From positions 62,001-126,000 of the forward strand of contig NZ_SUMD01000008.1 in assembly GCF_005049235.1 (NCBI RefSeq): 64,000 bases of DNA, read 5' to 3'. Numbering within the stretch: the stretch's first letter is position 1; each line of letters opens with the position of its first letter. Positions 42,360 to 50,478 of the stretch are shown here, piece by piece. Position numbers and translations under genes: made by a program. The notes under the pieces are model-generated. The model saw nothing but the letters and a program-made list of their open reading frames with translations. It ran no database searches and was not told the DNA's origin. This DNA comes from Rhodococcus oryzae. Its GTDB lineage: Bacteria; Actinomycetota; Actinomycetes; Mycobacteriales; Mycobacteriaceae.

Positions 42360-43637
42360 TCAGCGGGTGGGCAGGTGCGATCGGCTCTTGGCCAGTACCA
42401 GCACCAGGGACGCGCCGGCGACCACCGCGCCGATCACGAACAGCATCGGGTAGCTGAACACCGTCGGCCAGGCCTGCACGCACAGCGCCATTGCCGCGGG
42501 CACCGCGAACCCGATGTAGGTCAGCGAGTAGAACACTGCGGTGAGCCCGGCGAGGTCGTCTGGGCGCGCGATCCGCTGGATCTCCTGCAGCCCGGACACC
42601 AGCGCCATGCCGTAGCCGCCGCCCAGTACGACGGCCGCGGCCAGCGCCAGCGGAACCGTCAGCCGGTCGGCGGCGACCGCGGCGACGGTCATGCCCACCA
42701 CCAGGATCGCCAGCGCGACGGCGACGGCCCTCGCGCTGCGCGGGGTGTCGATGCGCCTGCCAACGGCCTGGATCGAGAACCCCGAGGCCAGCGCGACCAC
42801 GCAGAGCAGCGCCGAGAACGCGACCGGGCGACCGCCGCTGTGTGGTGCCATCAGCGCGGGCATCACCGCGTAGGCGCAGCTGGCCGAGCCGAACACCCAC
42901 GGCGCCAGCGGGGCGATGACGTACCGGAACCGCAGGTGGCCGGCGGCCGGGATCCGCAGGTCCTCGCGCAGCGATACCCGCTGACCGGCCGGTACCGCGG
43001 GCCGGGTCTCCGGCGCCCCGAACAGCGCGACCCCCGCCGCCGCCGCGATCGAGATGTGCACCAGGTACGCCAGTGCGCTCGGCCACGGTGCCCACTGCGC
43101 GAGCACACCCGCGACCCCGGCGCCGAGGGCGAACCCCGCGGTCAGGCTCATGGCCGCGCGCCTGGCCCCGGAACCCGTGCCCGCGCGCCGATCCCACGGC
43201 GAGGTCGACAGTTCCTTGAGCCAGCTACCGCCGACCGCCATGCCGATGCCGAGGCCGACGCCGCTGAGGATGCGGCCCGCGACCAGCAGCGCGGAGCTGT
43301 CGGCGCCGGTGGCGAGCACCAGCGAGCCTGCCGCCGCGATGAAGGGAGCGGGCAGCATCACCGGCCGTCGGCCGAGGCGGTCGGACAGCGGGCCGCCGAT
43401 GAGCAGGGCGGGCACGATGCCGAACACGTAAGCGAACAGGAAGCTGTCCACCACCACCGGGGAGTAGCCGTGGTCGAGGCGGTACATCACCAGCAGCGGG
43501 GTGAACTCGTTGCCGCCCCACGCGACGGCGAACATGGCCGCGGACACGAGCGCCCACGGCGCCACGGCCCGTTTCCGGGAACGGCCGTCGTGTGCGGCCG
43601 GTGCCGCGTCGGCCGCGAGGTCGGTGTGCACGCTCAT
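42360..43637 (-). CDS. MFS transporter (12-helix)
   Basis: 425 residues, about 12 membrane helices, with the MFS signature GGPLSDRLGRRPVMLP between helices 2 and 3 and RRIDTPRSARAVAVALAI between the halves. FAVAWGGNEFTPLLVMYR in helix 1 is seen in a branch of actinobacterial efflux proteins. Substrate unknown. Its start overlaps the stop of the GntR-type gene by 4 bp, so it is expressed with its likely regulator. Convergent with the M1 peptidase gene, 6 bp apart. Confidence 0.9.
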   Translation of the reverse strand: MSVHTDLAADAAPAAHDGRSRKRAVAPWALVSAAMFAVAWGGNEFTPLLVMYRLDHGYSPVVVDSFLFAYVFGIVPALLIGGPLSDRLGRRPVMLPAPFIAAAGSLVLATGADSSALLVAGRILSGVGLGIGMAVGGSWLKELSTSPWDRRAGTGSGARRAAMSLTAGFALGAGVAGVLAQWAPWPSALAYLVHISIAAAAGVALFGAPETRPAVPAGQRVSLREDLRIPAAGHLRFRYVIAPLAPWVFGSASCAYAVMPALMAPHSGGRPVAFSALLCVVALASGFSIQAVGRRIDTPRSARAVAVALAILVVGMTVAAVAADRLTVPLALAAAVVLGGGYGMALVSGLQEIQRIARPDDLAGLTAVFYSLTYIGFAVPAAMALCVQAWPTVFSYPMLFVIGAVVAGASLVLVLAKSRSHLPTR

Positions 43638-44290
43638 CGGGCACCGGCAGGCAGCAGCGGCAGGCCGTGCACGCGGCGCATGTGCACCCTCACGGCGGCG
43701 TCGTAGCCGTCGGCGTCCGCCGCCTCGACCAGGTTTGCCAGCGCCGTGTGGTCGTCGATGATCGACGCGAGCTGCAGCGGGTCCCTGGCCAGCGAGCGAG
43801 CGGTCATCCGGCGCTGCCGCTCGCGCAGGCCGGCGTAGAAGGTCACGAGCAGCGGGTTGCCGCCCGCGCGCACGATCAGTCCGTGGAAGTCGGCGTCCAG
43901 GCCGCTGAAGCCGCCCACGTCCCCGCTCGCCGCCGTCTCTCGCTGCCTGACGAGGTTCGCGCGCAGGGCCGCGACCAGCTCGGTCCTGGCGGTCTGGTTG
44001 CCGGTGACGGTCCGGACGGCATCCGTCTCGACGAGCCTGCGCGCGGCGACGACGTGCTCGACCTCGCCGTCGGCGACGGGCACGATCAGCGCCCCGCGCT
44101 TGGGGTAGAGCCGCATCCAGCCCTCGGCCTCGAGCCGGAGGAACGCCTCGCGGACGGGGGTGCGGCTGGTGCCCATCTCGGCGGCGATCTCGCCCTCGCT
44201 GATCAGCTCGCCACCGGGCAGCGCGGCGGACAGGATCCGCTCCTTCACCTCGCGGTAGACGACCTCCGCCGCCGAATGCAACTTAGACAC
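43634..44290 (-). CDS. GntR family regulator, FadR/FCD subfamily
   Basis: 218 residues from GTG. The winged helix is at about 8-70: VYREVKERILSAALPGGELI, SEGEIAAEMGTSRTPVREAFLRLEAEGW. The C-terminal all-helical FCD domain has metal-ligand-like His and Asp residues (DADFHGLIVRAGGN, SIIDDHTAL). It likely senses a carboxylic acid and represses itself and the overlapping MFS gene. A TATAAA lies 8 bp before the GTG, so the transcript may be leaderless. Confidence 0.92.
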   Translation of the reverse strand: MSKLHSAAEVVYREVKERILSAALPGGELISEGEIAAEMGTSRTPVREAFLRLEAEGWMRLYPKRGALIVPVADGEVEHVVAARRLVETDAVRTVTGNQTARTELVAALRANLVRQRETAASGDVGGFSGLDADFHGLIVRAGGNPLLVTFYAGLRERQRRMTARSLARDPLQLASIIDDHTALANLVEAADADGYDAAVRVHMRRVHGLPLLPAGAR

Positions 44291-44298
44291 AAGATGTA

Positions 44299-44304
44299 TT
44301 TATA
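44299..44304 (-). promoter_or_regulatory. -10 element of a probably leaderless gntR transcript
   Basis: TATAAA on the minus strand ends 8 bases before the GTG at 44290, leaving room only for a start site at or next to the start codon. No Shine-Dalgarno sequence is present in between. The surrounding tacatcttgtgtctaag could also hold the GntR operator. Confidence 0.55.
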
Positions 44305-44353
44305 CCGACCGCACGCGGCACCACCGCAGGTGGGTGGCATTTCGGGTGCGGGT

Positions 44354-44551
44354 TTAGGGGACCCAGTACTTGGCCGCGAGGTGCTCGATCACGGGATCGT
44401 CGTCGAGCGCCTCATCCAGTGCGGCAAGGTCGTCGTCGAGCGCGACCAGTCGCGGATCGTTGCCCTCGCCGCGCTCGGAGGGATAGCCGCCGTCCTCGGC
44501 GATCTGACGCAACAGCTTCTCGCGCACGCGGTCCTTCAGCGATTCGGCCAT
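44354..44551 (-). CDS. Small acidic hypothetical protein
   Basis: 65 residues, rich in Asp/Glu and Arg (MAESLKDRVREKLLRQIAED ... LVALDDDLAALDEALDDDPV), predicted to be mostly helical and soluble, ending in AAKYWVP. No known domain recognised. It lies alone between the gntR promoter and the small membrane protein genes. Confidence 0.5.
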   Translation of the reverse strand: MAESLKDRVREKLLRQIAEDGGYPSERGEGNDPRLVALDDDLAALDEALDDDPVIEHLAAKYWVP

Positions 44552-44599
44552 AGCTGAGCATTGACCAGACCGGCCGCCCTGTCGACCGGGCGCGCCGAA

Positions 44600-44695
44600 T
44601 CAGTCGTCGTGCTTGCGGAACACCCGGCGCGCGATCGGGATCAGCACGACCAGCGCGCCGACGAGCACGATCAGCGAGAAGATCTGCATTGCCAT
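44600..44695 (-). CDS. Single-helix membrane microprotein (31 residues)
   Basis: The ATG at 44695 has GGAGG five bases upstream. The product is one hydrophobic helix (MQIFSLIVLVGALVVLIPIA) followed by a basic tail RRVFRKHDD. It lies 29 bp after the DUF2752 gene on the same strand, so it is probably its operon partner. Assigned on ribosome site, context and composition only. Confidence 0.55.
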   Translation of the reverse strand: MAMQIFSLIVLVGALVVLIPIARRVFRKHDD

Positions 44696-44724
44696 CGGAA
44701 CCTCCGGGTCGAGTTCGTCGAACG

Positions 44725-45147
44725 TCAGGTCGGCGCGAGCACCGCTCCCCACGGGGTGTTGCGCACCACGGTGAACACCGCCAACACCACCAGTATCCCT
44801 GCCGTGCCGGACCTGCCGAGCACGATCATCCGGTCGTCGACTCCGCCCCATCGCCGCCGCAGCCAGCGCATCCACGCCACCACCAGCACCACGACAAGCG
44901 GCAGGATCAGCACGTTGCTCGACAGCGACCCGACCAGGTCCCCGTGGGTGAGGTCGTTCACCGCGCGCAGCCCACCGCAGCCCGGGCACCACCAGCCGGT
45001 GATCACGTGGAACGGGCAGAACCCGTAGGCGCCCGCGCGGTGCGGGTCGCGCAGGTACAGCAAAGTCGCCGCGCCGAGGCCTGCCGCCGCGACCGCGAGC
45101 GGCGCGCGCAGCGAGCGGGCCCGGGTTCCCGACTGCGTCATCGTCAT
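44725..45147 (-). CDS. DUF2752 membrane protein
   Basis: 140 residues with about three membrane helices and the family motif: CPFHVITGWWCPGCGGLRAVNDLTHGDL, four Cys plus His in about 20 residues, suggesting a metal or redox site at the membrane surface. Helices lie at about 16-33, 80-98 and 112-128. It often sits next to RDD or interferon-induced-transmembrane-like proteins in actinobacteria, as here (RDD gene 30 bp upstream). Function not established. Confidence 0.85.
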   Translation of the reverse strand: MTMTQSGTRARSLRAPLAVAAAGLGAATLLYLRDPHRAGAYGFCPFHVITGWWCPGCGGLRAVNDLTHGDLVGSLSSNVLILPLVVVLVVAWMRWLRRRWGGVDDRMIVLGRSGTAGILVVLAVFTVVRNTPWGAVLAPT

Positions 45148-45177
45148 CGGGCCACCGTCATCGCGTCACATTCACTC

Positions 45178-45915
45178 TCATTGCGGTGCGGCCACCGCAC
45201 CCTTGATCACAACGGAGGTGACCAGCATGTCGTGCCAGCACCGGTGTCGCGGATCCCACAGCGGCCACAGGAAGTTCAGGAAGCAGAGGTCGCCGAGGAT
45301 CCACAGCAGCAACCACCGCACAAAGGCCATGCCGGGCCCGAGGGGCCGTCCGTCCGCCTCGCGGACCACCGAGATACTCAGCCATTTCTTGCCGAGCGTC
45401 TGCCCGGTGTTGCCCTGCCGGAACACCATGTTCCAGACCAGCAGCGCGAGCGCCAGCAGGATGCCGGCCACCATGATGGCGATGCCGACGCCGTTGACGT
45501 TCGTCAGCTCGCTGTCGGAGTCGTAGTAGTAGTCGCCCGAATACGTGGTCGTGACCGATCTCGCGTCTTTGAACGCGATGAACGCCCCGAGGCCCGCGAG
45601 CAGGTAGCCCGGCAGCGGGACCACGATCCGGTCGAGCAGATATGCGCCGACCCGAGACCACCAGGAGGCATACGGATAGGCGGGCGGCGGCGGACTGCCG
45701 TAGGGCTGGCCCGGCGGCGGATAGCCCGGCTGCTGCGGGTACTGCGGGGCACCGTAGGGCGGCTGGCCTGGCGGCGGGTACTGCGGAGCACCGTACTGCG
45801 GCTGACCGTACTGCGGCGGCTGCTGGCCGTACTGGGGCTGGGGCGGCGGCGGACCCGCCGGCGGAGTGCCGGGCTGCGCGGGATCGGGCTGCTGGGGCTG
45901 ATTCGGATCCGACAT
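45178..45915 (-). CDS. RDD family membrane protein with Pro/Gln/Tyr-rich N-terminal tail
   Basis: 245 residues. The first 90 are a low-complexity Pro/Gln/Gly/Tyr tail (repeats of QPPYGAPQYP type), then an RDD domain with the Arg of SRVGAYLLDRIVV, a second helix region IAIMVAGILLALALLVWNMV, and GQTLGKKWLSISVVREADGRPLG, all typical. Three to four membrane helices. RDD proteins have been linked to ion or small-molecule transport; this tail is common in actinobacterial versions. Heads the minus-strand trio with DUF2752 and a microprotein. Confidence 0.88.
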   Translation of the reverse strand: MSDPNQPQQPDPAQPGTPPAGPPPPQPQYGQQPPQYGQPQYGAPQYPPPGQPPYGAPQYPQQPGYPPPGQPYGSPPPPAYPYASWWSRVGAYLLDRIVVPLPGYLLAGLGAFIAFKDARSVTTTYSGDYYYDSDSELTNVNGVGIAIMVAGILLALALLVWNMVFRQGNTGQTLGKKWLSISVVREADGRPLGPGMAFVRWLLLWILGDLCFLNFLWPLWDPRHRCWHDMLVTSVVIKGAVAAPQ

Positions 45916-46126
45916 TGCGCCACTTCCTGTCCGCAGGGTGGTGGTTCACTTCCCAAACCATAGCCCCGAACGACATTCGGCCACGTTCCTTGTCCGTCCG
46001 GTTCGTGGGGGCTACATTTCGCCTGATCCGAAAGCACGGGCAACGACGCCGGGATCGCTACCGTCGAGGGTCTTCGACGTCGGCTCCTGAGACTGCGAGA
46101 CGTGCGGCAGCGACAAGGAGACAGAC

Positions 46127-46492
46127 ATGACCGAACCGATATTCGACAAGTCCGAACAACTCAAGCAGGTACAACAGGCGATTCTCGCGGGCGAGACGAT
46201 CATTGCCGTCTACGACTGCATCGGTGCGGGCACCGGATTCATGGGACTGACCAATCTTCGCCTCGTCATTCAGGACAAGAGCTTCGTCGGCAGCCGAACC
46301 GCGATCACGTCCATTCCGTACAAGAATGTCCGGTCGGTGTCCTTTCTCAGCAACAAATCGTGGGCCGGACATTTCTTCTCGTCGAGCAGCATTGCCGTGG
46401 ACATCGGCCAGCAGACCTACGAGGCCGACTTCCGCGGCATCGAAAAGGCGCAGCACGTGCACAGGGTGATACTGGAGCAGATCACTCGGTAG
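46127..46492 (+). CDS. Bacterial PH-domain-like protein
   Basis: 121 residues; aggagacag precedes the ATG. One beta-rich domain: AILAGETIIAVYDCIGAGTG, FMGLTNLRLVIQDKSFVGSRTAITSIPYKNVRSVSFL, then a C-terminal helix GIEKAQHVHRVILEQI. The strand order and LTNLRLVI-SIPYKNV pattern match bacterial PH (bPH/YvbH-like) domains. Upstream 211 bp to the divergent RDD gene show no other feature. Ends in an 11-bp tail-to-tail overlap with the EthD-like gene. Confidence 0.65.
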   Translation: MTEPIFDKSEQLKQVQQAILAGETIIAVYDCIGAGTGFMGLTNLRLVIQDKSFVGSRTAITSIPYKNVRSVSFLSNKSWAGHFFSSSSIAVDIGQQTYEADFRGIEKAQHVHRVILEQITR

Positions 46493-47168
46493 GCCGAACT
46501 CCGGTCAGGTCGTACACATATCGACTCGTGGGGATCACGTCCACGTCGGTGCTCGCGCCGAACGTGGACGTGCTCTCGATCATGCGCGAGAGCCGGCGCC
46601 CGAGCTCGGCGTCGTCCCCGCCGCTCCCGTAGAACGCGTGCGGATCGGTCATCGCGGCCATCGGGAACAGTTCTTCGACAAGGGCGTCGGCGCGAGCGTC
46701 GGCGGTGAGCCTCTCGATCACGGTGTTCTGCACGTAGCCGAACGTGGCCTGGGTTTCGATCGCCACGGTGGTGTGGTGGTCCTGCCAGCGGCGGAGCCAT
46801 TCCGACCGATCCATGCCCGCGGGTATCCGCAACAGCGCGAGACCGGCGAGGGCGTCGGCGCGAACTCCGTTGTCCGACTCCGGGGGCGGGATCGGCGTCC
46901 GTTCCTCGACCACCCATCCCGTGACCCGGTCGGCCGCCGCCGAGAGGAGGCCGGTGACGGCCGCGAATTCGTCTGGAATCCAGACGCTGACGATCGCAGC
47001 CACCGGCTGCTCATAGGTCGTGAGACGGAGCTGGGCGGGAGCGACGTCGGCGTCGTCGATGTTGACCTGGAGCCTGGTGGCGCCGAGCGCGGCCAGTTGG
47101 TCGCGGAGACGCTCCGCGAACAACGCCTCCGGCAATCGCGACCCCCACAGGGCGTACATCAACTTCAT
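46482..47168 (-). CDS. EthD-like dimeric alpha/beta-barrel protein
   Basis: 228 residues from the ATG giving MKLMYALWGSRLPE. Two ferredoxin-like halves are apparent: MKLMYALWG...FAERLRDQLAALGATRLQVNIDD, then GLALLRIPAGMDRSEWLRRWQDHHTTVAIETQATFGYVQN, the latter resembling the EthD motif (WxxHH). EthD proteins assist degradation pathways, but the true function is unclear. Lies 12 bp before the stop side of... the tetR-type gene's downstream flank: tetR is upstream on the same strand with a 39-bp gap, so they are likely co-transcribed. Confidence 0.55.
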   Translation of the reverse strand: MKLMYALWGSRLPEALFAERLRDQLAALGATRLQVNIDDADVAPAQLRLTTYEQPVAAIVSVWIPDEFAAVTGLLSAAADRVTGWVVEERTPIPPPESDNGVRADALAGLALLRIPAGMDRSEWLRRWQDHHTTVAIETQATFGYVQNTVIERLTADARADALVEELFPMAAMTDPHAFYGSGGDDAELGRRLSRMIESTSTFGASTDVDVIPTSRYVYDLTGVRPTE

Positions 47169-47207
47169 CGTCGAATCCTTTCCGTGGCCTGGCATTCCGG
47201 CGTTGGC

Positions 47208-47843
47208 CTAGCCCGCCGTGGACGAGTGGGCCGCAGTGAGCAGTCCGAGGAGCAGGTCGATCACGTCGTCGGGTTCCGGCCGGCCGCGGTGGTCTGCGTC
47301 GGACATCCGTTCGTAGTCGGCGATCAAGGCGAGCAGGACAGTCGCCAGTGACTCGAGCCGGTACCGGCGCGCGGCGGCGGGCAGATCGCCGATCAGGTGA
47401 TCGAGCCGCGACATGACTATGCGGACGGTCGGCCGACTGTCGCCGTCCAGGTTCATCTCGTCCGCGACGGAGCGGTGATGGCGCACGCGCTCGAAGAACC
47501 GGGCGAAATGCGTCGATCCCGGCTGATCGACCACCTCGATCAGGGGAAGCGCCAGCACCGTCAGCAGTACCCGGATGTCCTCGCCCCCTGGCGCACCCTC
47601 GCACTCGGCGAGCAGCTCCATCCGCCGGAATTCCAACCCGCGGAGGTGATACTCGACGATCGCGGCGATCAGGCCGTCGCGGGAACCGAAGTGGTACTGC
47701 ACCGCCGACTTGTTGCGCTGACCCGCCGCGCGGGCGATGTCCTGCAGCGGGACGTCGATCCCGGCCTCGGCGATCAGCACCTCCGCGGCACGCATGATGG
47801 CATGCGGAGCCGATCCCTCCCGCAGCCCTTCCCCGACCTTCAC
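47208..47843 (-). CDS. TetR family transcriptional regulator
   Basis: 211 residues. The helix-turn-helix lies at about 13-60 (IMRAAEVLIAEAGIDVPLQDIARAAGQRNKSAVQYHFGSRDGLI), with the TetR-typical YHFGSRDGL closing the domain. Ligand domain of the larger actinobacterial type (ADEMNLDGDSRPTVRIVMSRL). It is divergent from an MBL-fold hydrolase gene, with a 20-bp dyad in the 123-bp gap, and is followed by the EthD-like gene on the same strand. Probably represses one or both. Confidence 0.9.
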   Translation of the reverse strand: MKVGEGLREGSAPHAIMRAAEVLIAEAGIDVPLQDIARAAGQRNKSAVQYHFGSRDGLIAAIVEYHLRGLEFRRMELLAECEGAPGGEDIRVLLTVLALPLIEVVDQPGSTHFARFFERVRHHRSVADEMNLDGDSRPTVRIVMSRLDHLIGDLPAAARRYRLESLATVLLALIADYERMSDADHRGRPEPDDVIDLLLGLLTAAHSSTAG

Positions 47844-47894
47844 CGCTCCAAAGTAGGGTCGGACACCCCCGTGGTCAATACCTGATACTTATTC

Positions 47895-47914
47895 TTTAAG
47901 TCTTACTACTTAAA
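47895..47914. promoter_or_regulatory. AT-rich dyad between tetR and the MBL-fold gene
   Basis: TTTAAGT (47895-47901) and ACTTAAA (47908-47914) form a perfect 7-bp inverted repeat with a six-base spacer, in an unusually AT-rich stretch for this chromosome. It lies 52 bp from the tetR start and 53 bp from the hydrolase start, ideal for controlling both. Confidence 0.65.
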
Positions 47915-47966
47915 TCCTTGGGCCCGCGGTTGCGCCGAGCACACCCAGGCCGGAGAGTGGTCCCCC

Positions 47967-48782
47967 GTGAGCCATCGCATCCACCACCTCAGCTGCGCGA
48001 CGATGTGCCCCAGCGCCGGCCTCGTCCCCGGGCTCGCCCCGTCTCGTCTGGTCGCGCACTGCCTGCTGGTCGAGGGACCCGACGGCCTGACGCTGGTGGA
48101 CACCGGCTTCGGCACGGCCGACGTCGCCGATCCGATCGGCCGGCTCGGCCGGCCGTTCGTGATGTCGGTCGGCGCCAGGATGGACCTCGCGCTCACCGCC
48201 GTCGCCCAGGTCCGCGCGCTCGGCTACGACCCGTCGGATGTCCGCGACATCGTGGTCACCCACCTGGACGGCGACCACGCGGGCGGCCTCGGCGACTTTC
48301 CGTGGGCGCGCGTGCACGTGCACGCCGACGAGCTCGCGACCGCGCGCGCACGGCCAACTCTGCTCGACAAGACGCGGTACAGCGCGAAGCAGTGGGCGCA
48401 CGATCCGACCTGGGTCGAGCACCGCCCCGGCGGCGACCGGTGGTTCGGGTTCGAATCGGTGCAGGCGGTCAGCGAGGACGTGCTGCTGATTCCGCTGCGT
48501 GGACACACCTTCGGGCACAGCGCGGTGGCGGTGCGTCGTCCCGGCGGCGGCTGGTACCTGCACGCGGGAGACGGGTACTACTTCGCCGACGAAAAGCTGA
48601 CGCCGCCCTCCTGCCCGCCTGGCCTGCGGGCGACGCAGATCCTGATGGAGATGGATCGCCGGTCGCGAATCGCCAACCAGGGCAGGCTCCGCGAGCTGCA
48701 CGCCGCCCACGGCGACGAGGTCACCATCATCTGCGCGCACGACGCGAGCGAGTTCGACGCGCTCGCCGCCGTCACCGACTGA
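47967..48782 (+). CDS. Metallo-beta-lactamase fold hydrolase
   Basis: 271 residues from GTG with ggagag upstream. Metal ligands: THLDGDH (98-104), the His of RGHTFGHS near 191 and Asp of HAGDGYY near 210. This is the AttM/AiiA-like or general MBL-fold arrangement (HxDxDH), seen in lactonases and related esterases. Strand ends such as LTLVDTGFGT fit too. It may open a lactone ring, but the substrate is unknown. Divergent TetR suggests inducible expression. Confidence 0.88.
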   Translation: MSHRIHHLSCATMCPSAGLVPGLAPSRLVAHCLLVEGPDGLTLVDTGFGTADVADPIGRLGRPFVMSVGARMDLALTAVAQVRALGYDPSDVRDIVVTHLDGDHAGGLGDFPWARVHVHADELATARARPTLLDKTRYSAKQWAHDPTWVEHRPGGDRWFGFESVQAVSEDVLLIPLRGHTFGHSAVAVRRPGGGWYLHAGDGYYFADEKLTPPSCPPGLRATQILMEMDRRSRIANQGRLRELHAAHGDEVTIICAHDASEFDALAAVTD

Positions 48783-48794
48783 GCGCGGGTCCGG

Positions 48795-48974
48795 CTATCC
48801 GGCGAGGTCGTCCGGGCCGATCGGGTCGGCGTCCCAGAGGGCCTGGGTGACCGGCGGCCGGGCCCGGTTGACGACGACGAACCCCACCGCGATGAGTGCG
48901 CCCACCACGGCTCCGCGCACGACGCGGCGACATGCGCGGGTGGACTTCGTCGGCTCGGGTTCGGTGGGGGTCAT
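48795..48974 (-). CDS. Small single-pass membrane protein
   Basis: 59 residues from the ATG giving MTPTEPEPTK. One hydrophobic helix (VVRGAVVGALIAVGFVVV, about 18-35) after a basic RACRR; acidic tail DADPIGPDDLAG. Lies between the MBL-fold gene (convergent, 12 bp) and tRNA-Thr. No homology recognised; start uncertain. Confidence 0.5.
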   Translation of the reverse strand: MTPTEPEPTKSTRACRRVVRGAVVGALIAVGFVVVNRARPPVTQALWDADPIGPDDLAG

Positions 48975-49003
48975 GCGAGGAGTCTCCCGCACTCTCGCGC
49001 AAA

Positions 49004-49049
49004 ACTCGAAAGGCCCCTCTCCCGCGGGTGCGGGTGAGGGGCCTTCGAG
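49004..49049 (-). terminator. Hairpin terminator downstream of tRNA-Thr
   Basis: ACTCGAA-A-GGCCCCTC (49004-49019) pairs with GAGGGGCC-TTCGAGT (49036-49050) with one bulged base and an inner CCGC/GCGG pairing. Read on the minus strand it ends in a run of T residues (gagtttt). The first stem base is the last base of the tRNA CCA. Confidence 0.85.
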
Positions 49050-49125
49050 TGGAGCCGCCTAAGAGAATCGAACTCTTGACCTTTTCATTACGAGTGAAAT
49101 GCTCTACCGACTGAGCTAAGGCGGC
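49050..49125 (-). tRNA. tRNA-Thr (anticodon CGT), CCA encoded
   Basis: On the minus strand: acceptor arms GCCGCCT/AGGCGGC, D-arm GCTC-AGTCGGTAG-AGC, anticodon stem TTTCA/TGAAA with loop CTCGTAA giving anticodon CGT, T-arm with GTTCGATTC. Discriminator T then CCA. Length 76 including CCA. Reads ACG. No att-like duplication or integrase gene was seen next to it. Confidence 0.97.
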
Positions 49126-49194
49126 GTGCCCGACCTCGCGGTCGAGCCAGAGGGAGTCTAGCGGCTCACCCCGCGGATGCGAAAATTGCCCCCG

Positions 49195-50388
49195 CTAGTT
49201 CAGCTCGGCTCCCAGCTTGGCGACCATGGACGCCACCGCGAACCGGGGCTTGACGTTGATCGAGAGCGCCTCGCGACACTCCAGCACCGCCTCCACACAC
49301 CGCAGCAGCGCCTCGGGGCTGCCCGCCGCGGCCATCTTCCTGACCTGGTCCGCCTTGTCCGGGTGGTTCGGCTGCGCCCCCGACCCCAGCGCGACCGCCA
49401 GCGCGTCCCGGTAGAGCCCCGCCAGGTCCATCAGGGCACGATCGAGGCTGTCGCGGCCCGTCCTGGTGGCCCGCGACTTCTGCCTGCGCTCGAGGTCCTT
49501 GAGGGCGCCGGCCGATCCGCGCAGCGCGCCCGCCGCACCCTTGCCGGTGCCGCCCGCGCCGAGGGCGGTGCGCAGCTCCTCGGTCTCGCGTTCGTCGCGG
49601 GCCGCGCTCATCTCCTTGGCCTCGGCCTCCGCCGCCCGGACCAGCTCGTCGGCCGCCGCGTATCCGGTGGCAGGCCGGGTCGCGGCGGACGCGATGCCCA
49701 GCGCCTGGCCGCGCCGCGCCCTGGCCTCCTCGTCCGTCGCCAGCCGTCGGGCCCGGCCGACGTGGCCGCCACTGATCGAGGCGGCCAGCAGCGCGGTCTC
49801 GGCGTCGAGCTGATCGCGCTCGCGCAGCACCCCGGCGATCGCCTCCACCGACGGGGTCACCAGCGCCACGTGCCTGCACCGGGACCGCAGCGTCACCGAG
49901 ATGTCCTGTGGGTCCACCGAGGGTGCACACAGGAGGAAAACGGTCCGCGCCGGCGGCTCCTCGACGACCTTGAGCAGCGCGTTGGCCGCACCCTCGGTCA
50001 GCCGGTCTGCGTCCTCGATCACCACGACCTGCCAGCGCCCGGTGCTGGGGCGACGGGACGCGGTCTGCACGATGCCGCGCATCTCCGCGACGCTGATGCT
50101 CAGGCCCTCGGGGATCACCCGGCGCACATCGCCGTGCGTGCCCGCCATCGTGGTGGTGCAGGCGTGGCATCGCCCGCACCCCGGCTCGCCCTCGTCGGTG
50201 CACTGCAGCGCGGCGGCGAAGCACAGCGCCGCGACGGAACGCCCGGAGCCGGGCGGCCCGGTGAACAGCCAGGAGTGCGTCATCAGCGAGCCTGCCGAGG
50301 CGGCGCCGCCCCGTGCCGCCCTCGCGGCACCGGTCAGCTCCAGCTCGACATGCTCCTGGCCGACCAGTCGATCGAATACTCCCGCCAC
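49195..50388 (-). CDS. holB: DNA polymerase III delta-prime subunit
   Basis: 397 residues. Clamp-loader subunit. Walker A is GPPGSGRS (44-51), with Arg replacing the catalytic Lys, as expected for the ATPase-inactive delta-prime. Zinc-binding Cys residues are at 63, 71, 74 and 77 (CTDEGEPGCGRCHAC). VVIEDADRLTEGAANALLKVVEEPPARTVFLL is the Walker B/SRC region, followed by the sensor LRSRCRHV. A charged middle region near 230-310 is typical of the actinobacterial form. The holB-topA-cspA-helicase order matches mycobacteria (Rv3644c to Rv3649), with insertions here. Confidence 0.94.
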   Translation of the reverse strand: MAGVFDRLVGQEHVELELTGAARAARGGAASAGSLMTHSWLFTGPPGSGRSVAALCFAAALQCTDEGEPGCGRCHACTTTMAGTHGDVRRVIPEGLSISVAEMRGIVQTASRRPSTGRWQVVVIEDADRLTEGAANALLKVVEEPPARTVFLLCAPSVDPQDISVTLRSRCRHVALVTPSVEAIAGVLRERDQLDAETALLAASISGGHVGRARRLATDEEARARRGQALGIASAATRPATGYAAADELVRAAEAEAKEMSAARDERETEELRTALGAGGTGKGAAGALRGSAGALKDLERRQKSRATRTGRDSLDRALMDLAGLYRDALAVALGSGAQPNHPDKADQVRKMAAAGSPEALLRCVEAVLECREALSINVKPRFAVASMVAKLGAELN

Positions 50389-50478
50389 GGGCCGAGCCTA
50401 TCGGGCGGGTCCGACGACGCCGGGCGGGCGTCCGAAACGTTCAAGACCGTCCGGACCGCGGCGAACTACCGTCGCGGC

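Noticed and set aside
49050-49125. tRNA-Thr as a possible integration site for a mobile element
   Set aside because: No integrase, no second copy of the tRNA 3' end and no composition change were seen; flanking genes are ordinary chromosomal ones.
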